DNA of 64,000 nt from Harmonia axyridis (GCF_914767665.1 NC_059508.1:682001-746000); one strand, 5' to 3'; shown: positions 1 to 12,954, counted from the first letter of the stretch. Notes: generated by a model from the sequence alone, not told the origin. Made by a program: numbers and translations.

Positions 1-3000
1 CGGATACCCACCGGGATTAGGAGTCGCCGTGGTAGAATCATAGGCGTAGTTCATGTCTGGCCTAGGCACCGGACCTGGGAAAAATACCGGTGGACCTGAA
101 GGAAATTGAAATGGGTTCTGACCATTCACGTTCAATGGCGTGTTTTGAGGCATATCGCCAATTGCAGCCATCATATTTGGGAACGGCGAATGTATCATCA
201 TAGGTGTGACTGGACTAGGCACCGGTGCTCCGTATGGTGAATTCAGCACCGGGAAGTATAGTGGACAAGGAAGACCGTTGTACGGAGACTGAAAGTTGAA
301 CGCATGTTGAATAATTGGACTGTCATTCCTCAGAGATGGCTGAACAACTCTCTTATCCTTTCTTGCTTTCGCCTGGACCATCAAATTCGGATTCGTCATC
401 ATTTGGTTCATCTGATTCTGGTCGTTTTCATCATTGAAATGAATTTCTTGGTTGTCCACATTACTAGATCTTGCAATCACTTCCTGTTTTATGAAAATCT
501 TTGGTTCAGGTAAAGTAACCGTTTCACCAGCGGCTTCCATATTGTCGTCCATCTTTTTATTGGTTTCCGGAGGAATTGGACTAGCCATTTTCTCCACACT
601 CGACACAATTGGTTTAGTTGTTACTACTGCAGCTGGTGGTGTCTCTTGGCTCACTTCGTTCACGGTTTTTACAGATATCGTAGGAAGGGAGAATTTTGGT
701 TTAGGTTTAACTACTCCCTTCATATTCTCTAAACCATGGCGCCGCCACTGAATGATTTCCTGGTGGTTCACACCCATATAGTTTCTAGCTTTCGTATCGG
801 CGCCCTTGACTTCCAACACTGGAATTATTTTCTCTGCAGACACTGCTGCTGCGAACATCAGTGGTGTTAAACCTGAAACACAGCGAATAATGCATTAACA
901 GAAATCTTTTCTACATTTTTTTAGAACAACTATAAGGGTGTAGGGAATCTAGCGATTCCTTCGAAAATATTCGAGTTGAGTTAAATTTCGAACCAAAATG
1001 CTAAAAATAGAAGAACTCGGTGTAACAACTTGGAATGATCAAAGCCACACCCCTAAGGGATCCGTAGAAAGGCTTTGCTAACGGTCCAATGGAAAACAGC
1101 CTGAATACCCATAAAACTCGGCATTTCAGGGCGAATAATTCAATTGTTAAGTCCAGTCTACATCTACGACATATGTGCAACACTTTCACCGACAACGAGA
1201 AGAGTAAAGATTTTCACATCTGTTCCCAAGACCGGCGAAAAAGTACCTGCGACTGAGCCTTGCAACGACCCAGCGACCCTTAAAAACGATTAGATCTAAA
1301 TATCATCTTCTTCACACTTTTTTAGTGGATTGAAATAAATTGAATAAGTGTTTTATCCCGTTCTTTTATTTCCCTAAATTGTTCTCGGCCGTGAACTACT
1401 TGATAGTCACAGTACAAGGACCACAACCCACAAGAGAAATTGATAAAATTAAAAAGCACCAAAATGGTTCAACTATACTGTTTTGTTTTTTTTTAATATT
1501 CGTAATGTCGGCATTCACATCAAAGCACTTCAGAGTACATTAAAATCAAGTCGTTCTTGCCAAGGAATGGATTTAATAAAAATAGTTAGTTATAATACAA
1601 AACCAAAACAAAAGTAGGTATCACATTTTAGCTGTAGGTTGTGTTGACAAAAAACCGAAAGCTAAAATCTAAAATTTTTCCTTGTGAAGGTAATACACTA
1701 TTTTTTTCTGTGACAGGAAAAACGACAATCTAATTTTGAGAAATCATTTCATTACGATATATTGAAATCAGAAAATTATCGATGTGAAATATGAATTTTT
1801 AAAATGGTAGGCTGTAGACATGCGTTGCTAAGGAAACCTTTGAAGCAAACAGTGATATAATGTCAATTTGATTCTGTAATGTTCGATTCAAAAATTGCGA
1901 TCTAGTTATTTTGATGAGTATACCTATACTATAAAGTTGAAATATATCTGATTCCAAGTTTTCCCTCTCTCCACCAATGTAGGTAAGTAGAAGCAGCGAA
2001 AGTAGGTACCTTCTCAAGGATTATTAGCAGCTAAATCGAGGAAAATTTACGAAAACGCGTATTCAAGATTCACTAAATGAAAGATGAAAAATACATGCAG
2101 TTCATTCTCAGACACAAGTTATTGGCTTATTTTTCGTAACTCTGATACAACAAAAAAAAAACAGAATGGTCGAATTATTCGATGATTGAATCTATGTTAC
2201 ACGAAAATAATGTGGACATATCAAAATATTCCCATTTCTGAACCAAATTGGGAGAAATTAGTCCCCCAAGAAAGCTAAGATTTTTACTGGTAAACAATTT
2301 AAGAGTTTTTCAAATGATGCTTCTGATGAAGTTTATTTAGTGGCCAAGGTTGTTGCAAATTCATATACAGGTCATTTACTTCGAAGATCGTCTGCATACT
2401 TTTAGTTGGATTTAGAGGAGATCCATCACGTACATATTGAGATCTTGTGATTAGGCCATATTGGGTACAGCTACCTTAATACAAAAAGCGATATACTCAC
2501 CAGTTTTCCAAGTAGTAGCGTTAAGGTCAAATCCTTGGGACATCAAAAATCGTAGCAAGTGTGTCCTTTTGAAAATAATCGCTAACGATATTGGTGAAAG
2601 GTTTTCTTGGATGCGATTTCTTGAAATTCCTCCTTTGAGCATATGTTTAAGAACTATTTCCATCAATTCAAGATTGCCGTTCGTTATACTCATGTTAAAA
2701 ATGTTGACACCTAAAAAAAGTTGAAAATAATCCTTCTCCAGCGGTGAGACTACATAAACGCTATATTCTACGATGAAAGAAGGACAAATTAGCTCACCAA
2801 GTTTGTTTTTCTTCGTGACGTCAGCTCCTTTTTCTAACAAAAATTTTACAGCCTCTATATGGCCATTTCTAACTGCCATCATCAAGGGGGTCCAACCCAT
2901 GAAGTTCTCAGCGTCAATTAGTTGTTGTGGAGACTCCAAATCGTCTTTCATATTGTCTATCATACCATGGGCAGCTGAGAAATGTAGATTTGTGTTTTTA

Positions 3001-3131
3001 TCCATGCTAATACCCAGCTCCGTGACATCTTCCTCAGGTTCTTCATCACTGATTACTTGTTCAAGTTCCTCACCACGTTCGTCAAGAAAATTCTCTATTG
3101 ACTGTTGTCCTGTCGATGTAACTTCTGCCAT
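1..3131 (-). CDS. Ankyrin-repeat protein, 5' three exons, runs off left edge
   Basis: Exons 2798-3131, 2501-2710 and <1-872 join with GT/AG in phase 1 at both junctions (KNKLG|VN and WKTG|LTPLM) to give 472 residues without a stop. After an acidic N-terminus the ankyrin repeats run from about residue 43 to 230, with typical cores such as GWTPLMMAVRNGH, FLLEKGADV and LTPLMFAAA. After that comes a low-complexity tail rich in Pro, Asn and Met that is still open at base 1, so the C-terminus is outside the window. The first intron (2711-2797) is read through by a continuous frame but has a clean donor and a T-rich acceptor. The second intron is 1628 nt and holds an extra open stretch, listed separately. 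Ankyrin repeats are protein-binding scaffolds; the partner is unknown. GASZ/ASZ1 and ANKS-type proteins were considered, but the tail does not match what I know of them, so no symbol is given. Confidence 0.8.
873..2500 (-). other. Intron 2 of the ankyrin-repeat gene with a possible alternative terminal exon
   Basis: The normal splice joins the exon ending at 2501 to the one starting at 872. Inside the intron, 2299-2443 on the minus strand is open for 48 codons in one frame (with YVRDGSPLNPTK and QQPWPLNKLHQ) and ends in TAA. It follows a branch-like ctaat and a cacaag acceptor, only 57 nt from the exon 2 donor. Used from that donor, the phase would instead give a short tail DLNMYVMDLL and stop. 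The remaining 1.4 kb shows no gene or clear repeat. Confidence 0.35.
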
Positions 3132-4527
3132 TGTAATTCAGTCTAATTCGTACACAATAATAATTTCATAATTCGTCTTGAATGATCGTAATCAAAAAAC
3201 TGCGAAACGTGTAACTTTTTTTGTATGCTAGAGATAACAGAACATAAAATATGAAGGAGAATATTGGATACATAGAATTTTGTTAAATTATTTACAATAA
3301 TTAATCCTGCAATTTGATTTTATTCCATATTCTTGAATAACTAGAAAAAAGTTAGATCTAACCATCATAAAAATGGTTTTCATCTCATACAAATATAATT
3401 TTTTGTAAGTTATAGAGACTTCACTTTGAAAGAATCCTCAGTAGCTACCTATAAACCATTTTTCCAAAATCTCCTTCAATGAAATCTTATTATATAATAT
3501 TTTCATGATCTATCTGTAATTACCTAGGGAAGCAAGGGTATTGTAGCAAACTCATGCTCTATTGTTTAGCAATAATTGAAGGACATATACAAACCAATTT
3601 CGATTAATTAATATTGATGAAGTTTTTTGCGTCAGCACCAAAGGATGCCGCACCATACGTGCGATAAAATTTGAAGAGGTTTTAAAAAAAACGATTATGC
3701 TTCCTCAATCGGATGATTTCTTATCTTGCAATCTATTTCCAGAATTCTCTCTCAAATGACCGATTATTTTTTTTTTTCAGGGTCGAATTGTTACAAATTG
3801 TATAATCATTATGTGAGCAGATATAAAAAAAAATGCCAAAAAAAATCCCACTCACGCTTAAACCAAAAATATTTTTTACTATCTCTTAAACTTTCCATTT
3901 TTGGAATTTTCGAACCTAACCTTATCTAACCCTAGGAAATTTTGTAAACTTTGAAAAATAGATATTTTTTATATTCTTTCAAAAAGTTTCTGTAGGTATT
4001 GAGAATAAAAAACTACTATTACTCACTAATCAAATAATTTATTGATATTACTCTTTAAAAGAATATCAGTAAATATTAAACATGTAACAATATAAGTATT
4101 GAAAAATTCAGATCTTCTTTTAATACATTTATAAATTCACAGCATATCAAAATTTTTCAGTTCTTTAGTGGAACTCACAAAATAATACGTATTTGACATT
4201 TTGTACTTAAGATTATTATTTTCTCAATGATCTTATCACAGTCTTACGAATGTTTTTTGTGCTTCGCATAAAGTATTTAAATATCAGAATAAAATATGAT
4301 TTGGTGGCAATGTTGGGGAATGTAAAAGTGCATTATCCAATAAAATTTTCAACATTCATATCAACATCACAACTTCACAAGTTACTGGACATGATATAAT
4401 GACAATAAGTTACAAAAATATTCATGAGTACATATGAATGATTCGTAATACTATTCATTTACTATCTAAGTGAGATAATACGATATAAAAATGTTCAGTC
4501 ATAAAATATTTTATATTAAAATCAACC
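3132..4527. other. Intergenic spacer, no gene seen
   Basis: AT-rich DNA between the start of the ankyrin gene and the stop of ABHD8, both on the minus strand. It must hold the ankyrin gene promoter (near 3132-3400) and the ABHD8 3' UTR (below 4528). A candidate AATAAA for ABHD8 on the minus strand lies at 4038-4043. No coding stretch or transposon was recognised. Confidence 0.5.
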
Positions 4528-7203
4528 TCAAGGCCAACAATCGAAGAAACAAAGAATCATATGAGTCAACTGGTCTGGTGTCTCAATCATGGGCATGTGA
4601 CCAGCAGTTGGTATCAATTCCAGGAAAGATCTAGGTATAGTCTGAAATTATGGGATAAATGTAATGAAAAACAATAACCAGTCGATTGAATTGAATTTAG
4701 TACAACATCATAGGTGAAAAGTAAGTTTTATAAAAATACCTCCACAGGTTATTAGGCCAATTGAAAAGTCCCCGGTTTGATGCACAGATGGCGGTGCTAC
4801 TATTAAATCCATATGATTTTTAGTTAGCAACCAATCTTCAAACGATACATGTCAAAATTTGGAAGCAGTCTTACCATTAGTTTGTGAAATATTGCGTTGT
4901 GAGTGTAGCTACTTTTGTTATTTGAAAAAAGATGGAAAAAAGAAGAATTTCGTGTGCTGATAAAATATTGCTTTTTGAAGGGAAAAAATACAGTTGGAGC
5001 AAAATCTTGGCTTGATGAAGAGTTTCCGGGGTCTGCACCAGGAAAATCAACCAGCATTATCGGATTGTTTAAAGGATGAAATCGTTGAAAAACGGCCCCA
5101 TTTGAAGAAAAAAAGGTGCTGTTTCATCAAGACAATGCGCCGTGTCATAAACTATTGAAAACAATGGCAAAATTGCATGAATTGGCCTTCGAATTGCTTC
5201 TGCATCCACCGCATTCGCCAGATCTGGTCCCCAGCGACTTTTTCCTGTTCTCAGACCTCAAAAGAATGCTTGCTGGAAAGATATTTAGCGCCAACGAAGA
5301 AATAATAGGCGAAACTGAGGCCTATTTTGAAGCTAAAGACAAATCATACTACAAAAATGGTATCGAAAAGTTGGAAGATCGCTTTAATCGCTGTATCGCC
5401 CTCGAAAGCAACTATGTTGAATGATAAAAATGAATTTTGCCAAAAAAATGTGTTTTACCATGGTGGACCGGGGACTTTTCAATTGGCCTGTTAAGTTGGG
5501 ATAAGTTAGTTAAATTTAGATTAGGTTTCTGGAAATCTGAAGTTCCAACTTACTCTTTCCATTTCACACTCCTGAACTAAAGTCACCAATTTGTCTAGGA
5601 GCCCATGTACTAATAAAGTTGGAACAAATATCCTTCTATGGAATGCTGCATCCCCGCCAGGCCAACTCTGACCCATTCGAATGAATTTTAATATATGGCT
5701 TGGAGCTCCTTCATATCCTTCGCAAATATCGAAAAATTTACCCCTGGGTGGATAAAATATGCTCCTGTTGACACCGCAACAAATAAGAGGTTCAATCAAA
5801 GCTTGGAAGCATTCTGAATGTGTTAATTCATCTTCTTTGACAGGTGGTGCTAATGGTGTCGGTCCTCCTCCGCTTATCAGTATCATTTTAGATATAAATG
5901 AAGCTCTGTGATGATACAGAGCAGTTACCAAGCTACATCCATAAGAATGTCCAATAAGTATGTATTTTCTGTTTTCTGCAGAATTTGCATAGTTATCAAA
6001 TATCGTGAGGGCATGTAATAGTAGATTTTGGAATGCATAAAACTCTTTTTTATCTGGAGCAGAGCTGTAGCCATGGCCTAACATATCTGGAGCTACAACT
6101 TCGTATCCACTATTGACTAAGCTTTTTATCACAACCCACCATATATCAGCTGATGTTCCGATGCCATGAAAAAGAAAAATCATAGGTTTCTGAAACAAAA
6201 TGCACATTTTCAGAATATCTCAACTTATTTTCAATAATAAATAAGGCCTGTTCTCTTAACAAACAATGGTTGTTCTAAGAACACAACATCTGGTATTTAA
6301 AATGTCGTTATGTAATTTTAGCAAAAAAAATCCTAGATGAAAATGTTTTTTTTTTTCAATGATATCAATATGAAGACTGATAAGATCAATGTGTGAAAGT
6401 GAATACCATATTTACCTTTATTTTCTCATTGTGTCTACATCTTCTGAAATCTACGGTATTGTTCACTTCTGCTTCATCTTTTTGAGTGGAAATTTTCTCC
6501 TTTTTTGAGTGCTCCAATTTAAATGCAACATTATATGAGTTTTCAGTCTCAATTCTTTGAGTCTGCTCCTCCTGTTGTGTACTATCTTCATTCAGCGTAA
6601 AGGCTAAATTGACAAAACCAGTTTGATTTTTTTTGAGAGATTCCATCATGTAATACTCCTGAAATGCATCAAGAATTGTATTCTTCAGTAATCGTTCAAC
6701 GTAGATTTCTAAGTTTGTTTGTCTTGGATCTATCTTTTCTTGTAGAGCTGCCCTAAAAATAAAACTATCTTAAAGAAGTCTATCTTGTCTATTCTTTTGG
6801 TTTTGCACCTTGCTACTGGAGGTTTATCGATAATAATCATATCTTGACTAGATAATGTAGAGAGTCTCAGAGATTTTCTGAAAGAACAGTTACAGCTACC
6901 AACCCTTTGAGGTTTGTAGGGCTTATTCCATTTGGAAAACCAGTACTCTTCCGATAATGAACTTCGATTACTTCTTCCTTGTTCATTATAGAAATTCAAT
7001 ACTTTTGATTTTCTTAATGAGTCTGGAAGGATATGTATACATCGCAGTCTTATTTTTGAGTTTATCTCCACAAATTCAGAAAATTCCGGTGTTATTGTAT
7101 CCACAGGATGTACAGCATGATTCTTTCTCAAACAAGAAAAGCAATCTTCCCAGCAAGATTGTATCTGGATAGTACAAGTTCGTCTTCCTTGGTCGTCTGA
7201 CAT
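4528..7203 (-). CDS. ABHD8: ABHD8-like alpha/beta hydrolase
   Basis: Four exons, 6809-7203, 6416-6752, 5554-6189 and 4528-4641, join with GT/AG in matching phase to give 493 residues. The first 244 residues are a poorly conserved leader with a short FVEI segment resembling the N-terminal part of vertebrate ABHD8. The hydrolase fold starts at exon 3 with FLFHGIG (oxyanion region). GHSYG carries the nucleophile Ser near residue 326, VHGLLDK the acidic residue Asp near 443, and TAGHMP the His near 471, so the triad is complete. GYEVVAPDMLGHG and SGGGPT are strong family signatures. The start is the ATG at 7201-7203, opening MSDDQGRR. Intron 1 is only 56 nt; intron 3 (4642-5553) contains a mariner remnant. 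The family is a serine hydrolase of uncertain substrate, so activity is inferred from the triad only. Confidence 0.9.
4751..5492 (+). mobile_element. Deleted mariner copy inside ABHD8 intron 3
   Basis: About 23-bp terminal inverted repeats match exactly: 4754-4776 (aggccaattgaaaag, then tccccggt) and its complement at 5467-5489. Between them lie two pieces of a plus-strand mariner transposase. The N-terminal helix-turn-helix piece lies near 4930-5065 (FRVLIKYCFLKG, LDEEFPGSAPGKS) and has a frameshift. The C-terminal piece, 5116-5424, carries FHQDNAPCHK and HPPHSPDLVPSDFFLF, the end of the DDD catalytic core. The central catalytic part is deleted: the copy is about 0.74 kb against about 1.3 kb for an intact mariner. 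It is a fossil, antisense to its host gene. Confidence 0.9.
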
Positions 7204-7488
7204 GTTTAAAAATCAGATAAGGAATATGAGAAGAAACTAACGTTACTCAAGTCACACCCATTTAATATGCAGCTGTGGTACAGTTAGAATCATTTAAAAT
7301 TCCAAGTTTGCAACAGCAGCGCATTGTTGATTGTTCTCATTCAATTGATGGTCAGCTAGCAAATCCGAGCACACTTAGTAATACCAAATCAGGATTGAAA
7401 CATGTACAAAACTGACCTACATATTACCGAAATGATAAACAAACAAAATCATAATGGAAATGGACTGACACTTGTTGAGTCAGTAAAG

Positions 7489-7604
7489 TAGGGTCTACTC
7501 CACAGATTATCCGTAATCTGTGGTCTACTCATAGACCTAATACACAGATAACAGAGTAGAACTAATATTAGGTCTATGGGTCTACTCTGTTATCTGTGAG
7601 TAGG
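7489..7604. repeat. Cluster of nested short palindromes
   Basis: Perfect arms cagataacagagtaga (7544-7559) and its complement (7580-7595) flank a second pair, catagacctaatac / aatattaggtctatg (from 7530 and to 7578). A third palindrome, cacagattatccgtaatctg, starts at 7501. The same catagacctaata arm recurs as a hairpin at 7832-7870. Confidence 0.75.
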
Positions 7605-7831
7605 GTTAACTTAACATCTTTCTTACTTAGAATATAGATCTTAGAACATTAATAATATCGAAATCCACCACAGAAAACCAGTTTAAAAAGTTAGAGAGAT
7701 TTCCTAGGTCTAGACCCATGAAATTCTTAAGGCTTCAATTTAGTAGGCAATTCTTACGTTAGTTCAGTCTTTTTAAAAGACAAAATGAACTGAAAATTTG
7801 GCGCTGCGATCGCTTGTTCTTGGATGCGACA

Positions 7832-7870
7832 CATAGACCTAATATCACAATATTTGTTATTAGGTCTATG
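7832..7870. repeat. Hairpin sharing its arm with the 7.5 kb palindrome cluster
   Basis: Arms catagacctaata and tattaggtctatg separated by a short AT-rich loop. The arm sequence is the same as in the cluster 250 bp upstream, so they probably share an origin. Confidence 0.7.
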
Positions 7871-8390
7871 GTTATATCAAATTTTAACGCTGATCTAATA
7901 AAAAACATATAATACGCTATTTACTTCTAAGATTCGACTTTATAGCGACATCTAGGAAAAGTAGGTCAAACAAGGATTTGATTATGACGTAACCTTACAG
8001 GATTCTAGACGTAGTTTTCCTATGGCAATGATAAGTTTAGTAAGTTTTGTATAGATGGCTTACAAGCAAATTCTCTACTAAAATGAATTTTAGGAATTTC
8101 AAAGATAAATTGAGATAATTGATGTGCTATCTATCATTTGTGCTCTAAATCAATTAGGATTAATGATATGTGAAAAGAATTGTTCCAAAATGAAATGAAT
8201 AGAGTAATAAGTGTCCACCCATATCGCGCATACAATTGATCAGAAAATACACATGAACTCTCTGGATGATCAGTGCTATTTAAAAAAATTTTCTTGAATA
8301 TTATTCAAGATCTTAATTGATTCCGAAAAGGAGTTTTGAACAATTCGTTCACTTCAAATTTGTTAAGTTGTTTGATTTTGTTATATTAAA

Positions 8391-8557
8391 GGCTCATTTT
8401 CACGGTGATAGTTACTACCGCGATAGTACTGTCGTGATAGTGCGACAGCACTCTCGCAATATCACTATAGGAACTATCGAGTAGTTTTCATAGTGGTAGT
8501 TGCTTCGATAGTTACTATCTCACTATCGTGAAAGTACTATCACCGTGAAAATGAGCC
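8391..8557. mobile_element. 167-bp MITE-like element
   Basis: Terminal inverted repeats ggctcattttcacggtgata (8391-8410) and its complement ending at 8557 are perfect over about 20 bp. The interior is built of degenerate repeats of a tagtactatcgtgatagt type, so almost the whole element can fold. There is no coding sequence. Flanking bases are TTAA-like on the left and CTAA on the right, so the target duplication is unclear and the superfamily cannot be named. Confidence 0.7.
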
Positions 8558-9210
8558 CTAATTTCAAGGATCTTAGAACAAAATTTAGAAACATTTTGTG
8601 AAAAAAGATTTTTATTGAAAGGGAAAAAAGATATTCCTTCAACGGAATAGCATCAAGTCCCTATTTAATTCGAATCCAAAAGTTCAACTTCCAGGGTCGT
8701 TGAAAATGTTTCAAAATCAAACTCCAACTGTTTATTGTAAGAAATTAATCTTAGAGTTTGAATATAATATTTTTAACAAATAATATCCATTCGCTACTAT
8801 AATCACAGTTACTCATCTTATAAAACTTTACATTACTTTACACATTTCAAATAGTATGTATCTAGCATAATATATTGAAGTCTTTTTAAATAATGGGACA
8901 CTTTCGACACAAAAACTAGGCAGTTTACGCTGAAATGATTTCAAAACATGAAGCGCAGAGATTTTAGTTCATTATTTGGTGTATAGTTCATAATTATATA
9001 CCTAGACTGATTACATGTTTTTCTATTATCAATTATTTACAATTGGTTTGTTATTCACACAAGAAATTTTATTTCCGATTATCAGTAGATAATTCAAATA
9101 GCATAACAGTATTTCTTATTTTACATATCTAATTGATCTGTTGATATCAAAATTATGTCAACTTCAAGGCCAACAATGTTAAATAAACTCAAAATAAGCT
9201 TTTGAAATTT

Positions 9211-11883
9211 TTAATATAATTAAATTAATATCCACTATCGCAATAAATGAATAGTTAATATTTCAAAATAAATTTTCATCAGATTCATTGAAAATTCGAT
9301 TGAGAAGAACAAGGGACATGTCCAGGTGTACATTCAGTTAACATTCATATATATGAAATAAATGTTATTTTCAACAACCGCTTAATAGCAATAGAAGTTG
9401 AATCACGTGTCCAATTAAATATGAAAGATAATAATAAAATAAATTAATCAGGTTTGGGCCATTTTTTCTTTGTACATATTTGTTTATTCATTGATATTAT
9501 AATATGAAAATTCCTCCTTGCACTATATAGTGACTATTAAATGATTAATTTTACATTTCTTTCTATATGGGGGAAATTACCCCCCTTGAAGAAAATTTTC
9601 TGGATTCGACACTGATCAGTTGGGTTGTACGTTGATTGTGGAAAAGAATATGGGCAATAACTTGCGATGACCGAGGTGTTCTCGGATTTTTTTTTAGAAA
9701 AATATTATCTGATTTCGGAATTTCCTCAAATTTCATTTAGTTGCCTCCAAATGTGTATTAAAAACGATAATCAACAATCAGAATTAATAACCATGGTCGA
9801 TTTCAATTTTTATAAGAAAAAATGTTCACATCCAAGACGATGTTATACCCAAGCGGACGGTGTCAGATACGACCGATCGCCCCGGTCTGGACTTGGCGAG
9901 ATATTTTCGACCTGAAATGTTCCGATACAAAAATTTAACTATGATAGTTAGTTGGGTTAATGAATATGTTAAGCGGTGCCGTTCTGGCGAGTATTGCACA
10001 CACAGAATAAATTGCAATAGGTAATATATGTGGTTTTTGTTGTTTCAGCCAGCACAAAGTAGAAGCATTAAAGCTATCGCATTTTCAATTCAGTCCTGTT
10101 ACGATTATCTTTTTTACGAATATTTGGTAATTCTCACATATTCTGATTGTTCTCATTGATATTTCGACTTCAGTTCCGAAGGAGTTGTATAAAATGGGCG
10201 ACCGAAGATGAACTTCCTTCTGACTAGGTTTAGTTCAAGTTTGTTATATTGGGCATTAAAAAAATCCTACTATTGCCTTTTAACTCCTAATCTTTTCAGA
10301 AGCCTGGTGAATCCGCCCATATCGGTATAGTATATCCAAAGTCACTTGAACTACTCCATAAAAAGCTTGGCCATAGATGTCCCTTTGAAGTAGATACCGC
10401 GATCTGTTAAATACCGGGGTTTATTTGAAAGTGTTGTTAGACAATAAATTCACTGATCCCCAAGGAATTTCTGGAAACTTGTACGAATCTTGTATAATCG
10501 AAATATTCATCTTCCTCCAAGTGACTTTGGATATACAACAACTTAATGACTGAAGGAGTGCGAGTAAAGTGTTAAAATGAGCTGCAATTGGAAGAAGGGC
10601 ACTCATCCACTTTCAACGTTTAAGAGTAGGTACCTCAAGAAATAGATGCATAGCTAAACCGCCATATCTGTATAAATATACAGGGTGTTTCGAAATTAGA
10701 CGTGATCCTTGGAGGACGTATTACTATGACACATTTGCTGTCGTTTGAGCCATATTTAGTGATTACCAAAAATCAACAGTTTAGGAGATATTTGAGTTCT
10801 TGTGATTTCCTGCCTTCATTTTTCGTAAATTTGTTTACGTTGACCAATTTTATTATAATTTTGGATTATTTTTGTGGCCACCGAAAAATCCGGATCTAAC
10901 ACTGTTAGAATAGACGAAGCAGTGAGAGGATTGAGAGTAAATTTTAGGCGGAAATAACAACTGAAGAAATAAGACAAAGGGCACGTGCTTGTATAAGAAA
11001 TGGTGGAGGTCATTTCAAACATATGAATACATTTTCTACTGAAATTTCTAGTTTGATTGCTATAAAAAAATATTTAATATTACTTTCCTTTTTTTGCTTA
11101 TTTCCCCTTTCAAATCAAAATCTGCTGAAACAAAACTAGAGCATGCATTCCAACGAAAACTTTTTTAGGAAATAAAGAAGGAATTTGGCAAGTTTCTAAA
11201 ATGATTTTGTAATTCATAAATTGTGGAATTCGAAAGTTACAGGCAAATTCATATTAAAAATTTACTATTCTTTGGATCTTTGAAAATCTAAAATTCAAAT
11301 CAAAGTCGATCAACGTCAATAAAATTGAGGAAAAATAGTTGTGTGAGAAATTTTTTGAAAAACACAAGAACTCAATTATCTCGGAAACTGTTAATTTTCT
11401 GTTATCAATAAACATGGCTCAATCGGCAGCAAATGAGAGATACTTACACCTCCTTCAATATTAACGTTCAATTTGGAAATACCCTGTAAACATGATGAAT
11501 AAAATATTAACTTTTTTGGAACAAAGTGCTATTTCATATTACCAAACATAATTATTTAATTCCCGATTAGTCCCTTTCGAAAATCAAAAATGACAACTGC
11601 TTCCTTAAAACTTCGAATCATAAATTATTGCAAAACCAGATGACTAATTTGCTTCACCACCAAGATCAAGCTCTGAAGAAGTAACAAATTAATAATTTTC
11701 GGTGCAATTGTGAAATATTATTTGTTATATTTGATAGTTTCATGCGGACTACTTTTTTGTGTGTATACCTGAACATGTCCCTTGTTCTCATCAATCGAAT
11801 TTTCAATGAATCTGATGAAAATTCATTTTGAAATATTAACTATTCATTTATTGCGATAGTGAATATTAACTTGATTACATTAA
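9211..11883. mobile_element. 2.67-kb element bounded by about 120-bp inverted repeats
   Basis: The left arm 9211-9331 and right arm 11762-11883 are near-identical inverted copies over about 120 bp, sharing actatcgcaataaatgaata, tttcatcagattcattgaaa and aacaagggacatgt. The 2.4 kb between them has no intact transposase. It contains a second inverted-repeat element (10681-11487) and a GC-richer patch (about 9830-9985). It looks like a foldback or non-autonomous DNA transposon; the family is unknown. Confidence 0.65.
10681..11487. mobile_element. 0.8-kb CAGGGTG-ended inverted-repeat element nested in the larger one
   Basis: The left end 10681 starts cagggtgtttcgaaatta and the right end 11487 is the diverged complement (atttggaaataccctg). 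Arms of about 120 bp share the gagccat and gagttcttgtg segments. The small ORFs inside carry no recognisable domain. Confidence 0.65.
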
Positions 11884-12954
11884 AAATTACAGAATACTCA
11901 TTTTCTTCTACTCAAAGATTAAACTGTGACTACAGTGACAAATCCATAGTATTTAGTACATCTGTAAAATATTTGTTTCAGTATATACTGAGAAAAATAT
12001 TTTACATTTGCACCAAAATCTATAAATCTTGTCACTTTAAAGTCTCTTTCTTAGTCAAGTTTTCATTGAGTCATCGTTATATCAAAACAGGAATGTGAAA
12101 TTAGTATGTTCTTTATAGTGTTAAGAGGAATGTAAGCATTTTTCTTATGAAAAGGTTAATGTTAACTCAAATAATCAAATATGCACAATGAGTAAAATGG
12201 CCTAAACTGCAATTATTCACTTTCAAGATATAATTGAATAAGTGATTCAGCTACTACTGCTTTGTATCGAAGTATCAAGCAGTAGTTGAAAATGACTCTT
12301 TCCTTCAACAGTAGAATAACGGAATGCTTCTTGAATCACTAAATCAACATTCGAAACAACACAACTATCCTGATCAAGCTGAACACATTTCCAAATTGGT
12401 TAACTAAACGCTTCAGAAGAAGGATATTTCGACAACGCTCAACATATGGGGACAGACTTCTCCTCTCTTGCATAATAAATAAACTGGAAAAGTGCACTCA
12501 ATGATATGTCATTAAGCAATCTCAACGCCTCATATATATCGAAAACAAATCCATTTCAGGTTGACGTGGATGATGAACAATGATTGATAACAACCTTAGC
12601 ATGCGTCATAAAAATGACCGGATGAGAATCCACCAAATCGGATAGAGATTCTGCAGCTGAAGGAGAATCATCTGGAATAACATCATTATACTTTAGAAAA
12701 CACAATGAGAATAGCAACCAGCAAGTAACACAATTGACAGTCGAAACCGATTATAACAATGGTATCATGCAGTACGAGTTTTTTTAAAAATTTGGAGTAC
12801 TTCAACATACCACAACGATTAGACATTACGATACATTTGAGATACTTACATCATATTATTATTACTTTGTGTGCTTTGTATCGAACCAGAAACCTGAAAG
12901 GCATTACTATTTGTCAGAAGGTGAAGTGTATGAATGATTCTTACAGTGGGTTTT

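Larger units (their letters stand above)
7204..8390. other. Upstream region of ABHD8 with hairpins, no gene seen
   Basis: The first few hundred bases should include the ABHD8 promoter; no TATA box was convincing. Two hairpin clusters (7489-7604 and 7832-7870) are listed separately. No ORF with coding character was found on either strand. Confidence 0.4.

Noticed and set aside
304..751. Plus-strand ORFs at the left edge
   Set aside because: Antisense to the long open ankyrin-gene exon 3, which continues the minus-strand protein in phase.
2461..3171. Plus-strand ORFs opposite the ankyrin exons
   Set aside because: Shadows of the minus-strand ankyrin-repeat frame, which has domain content and correct splicing.
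10702..11022. Opposing short ORFs inside the 10.7-11.5 kb element
   Set aside because: They lie on the inverted-repeat arm and show no domain or codon signal.
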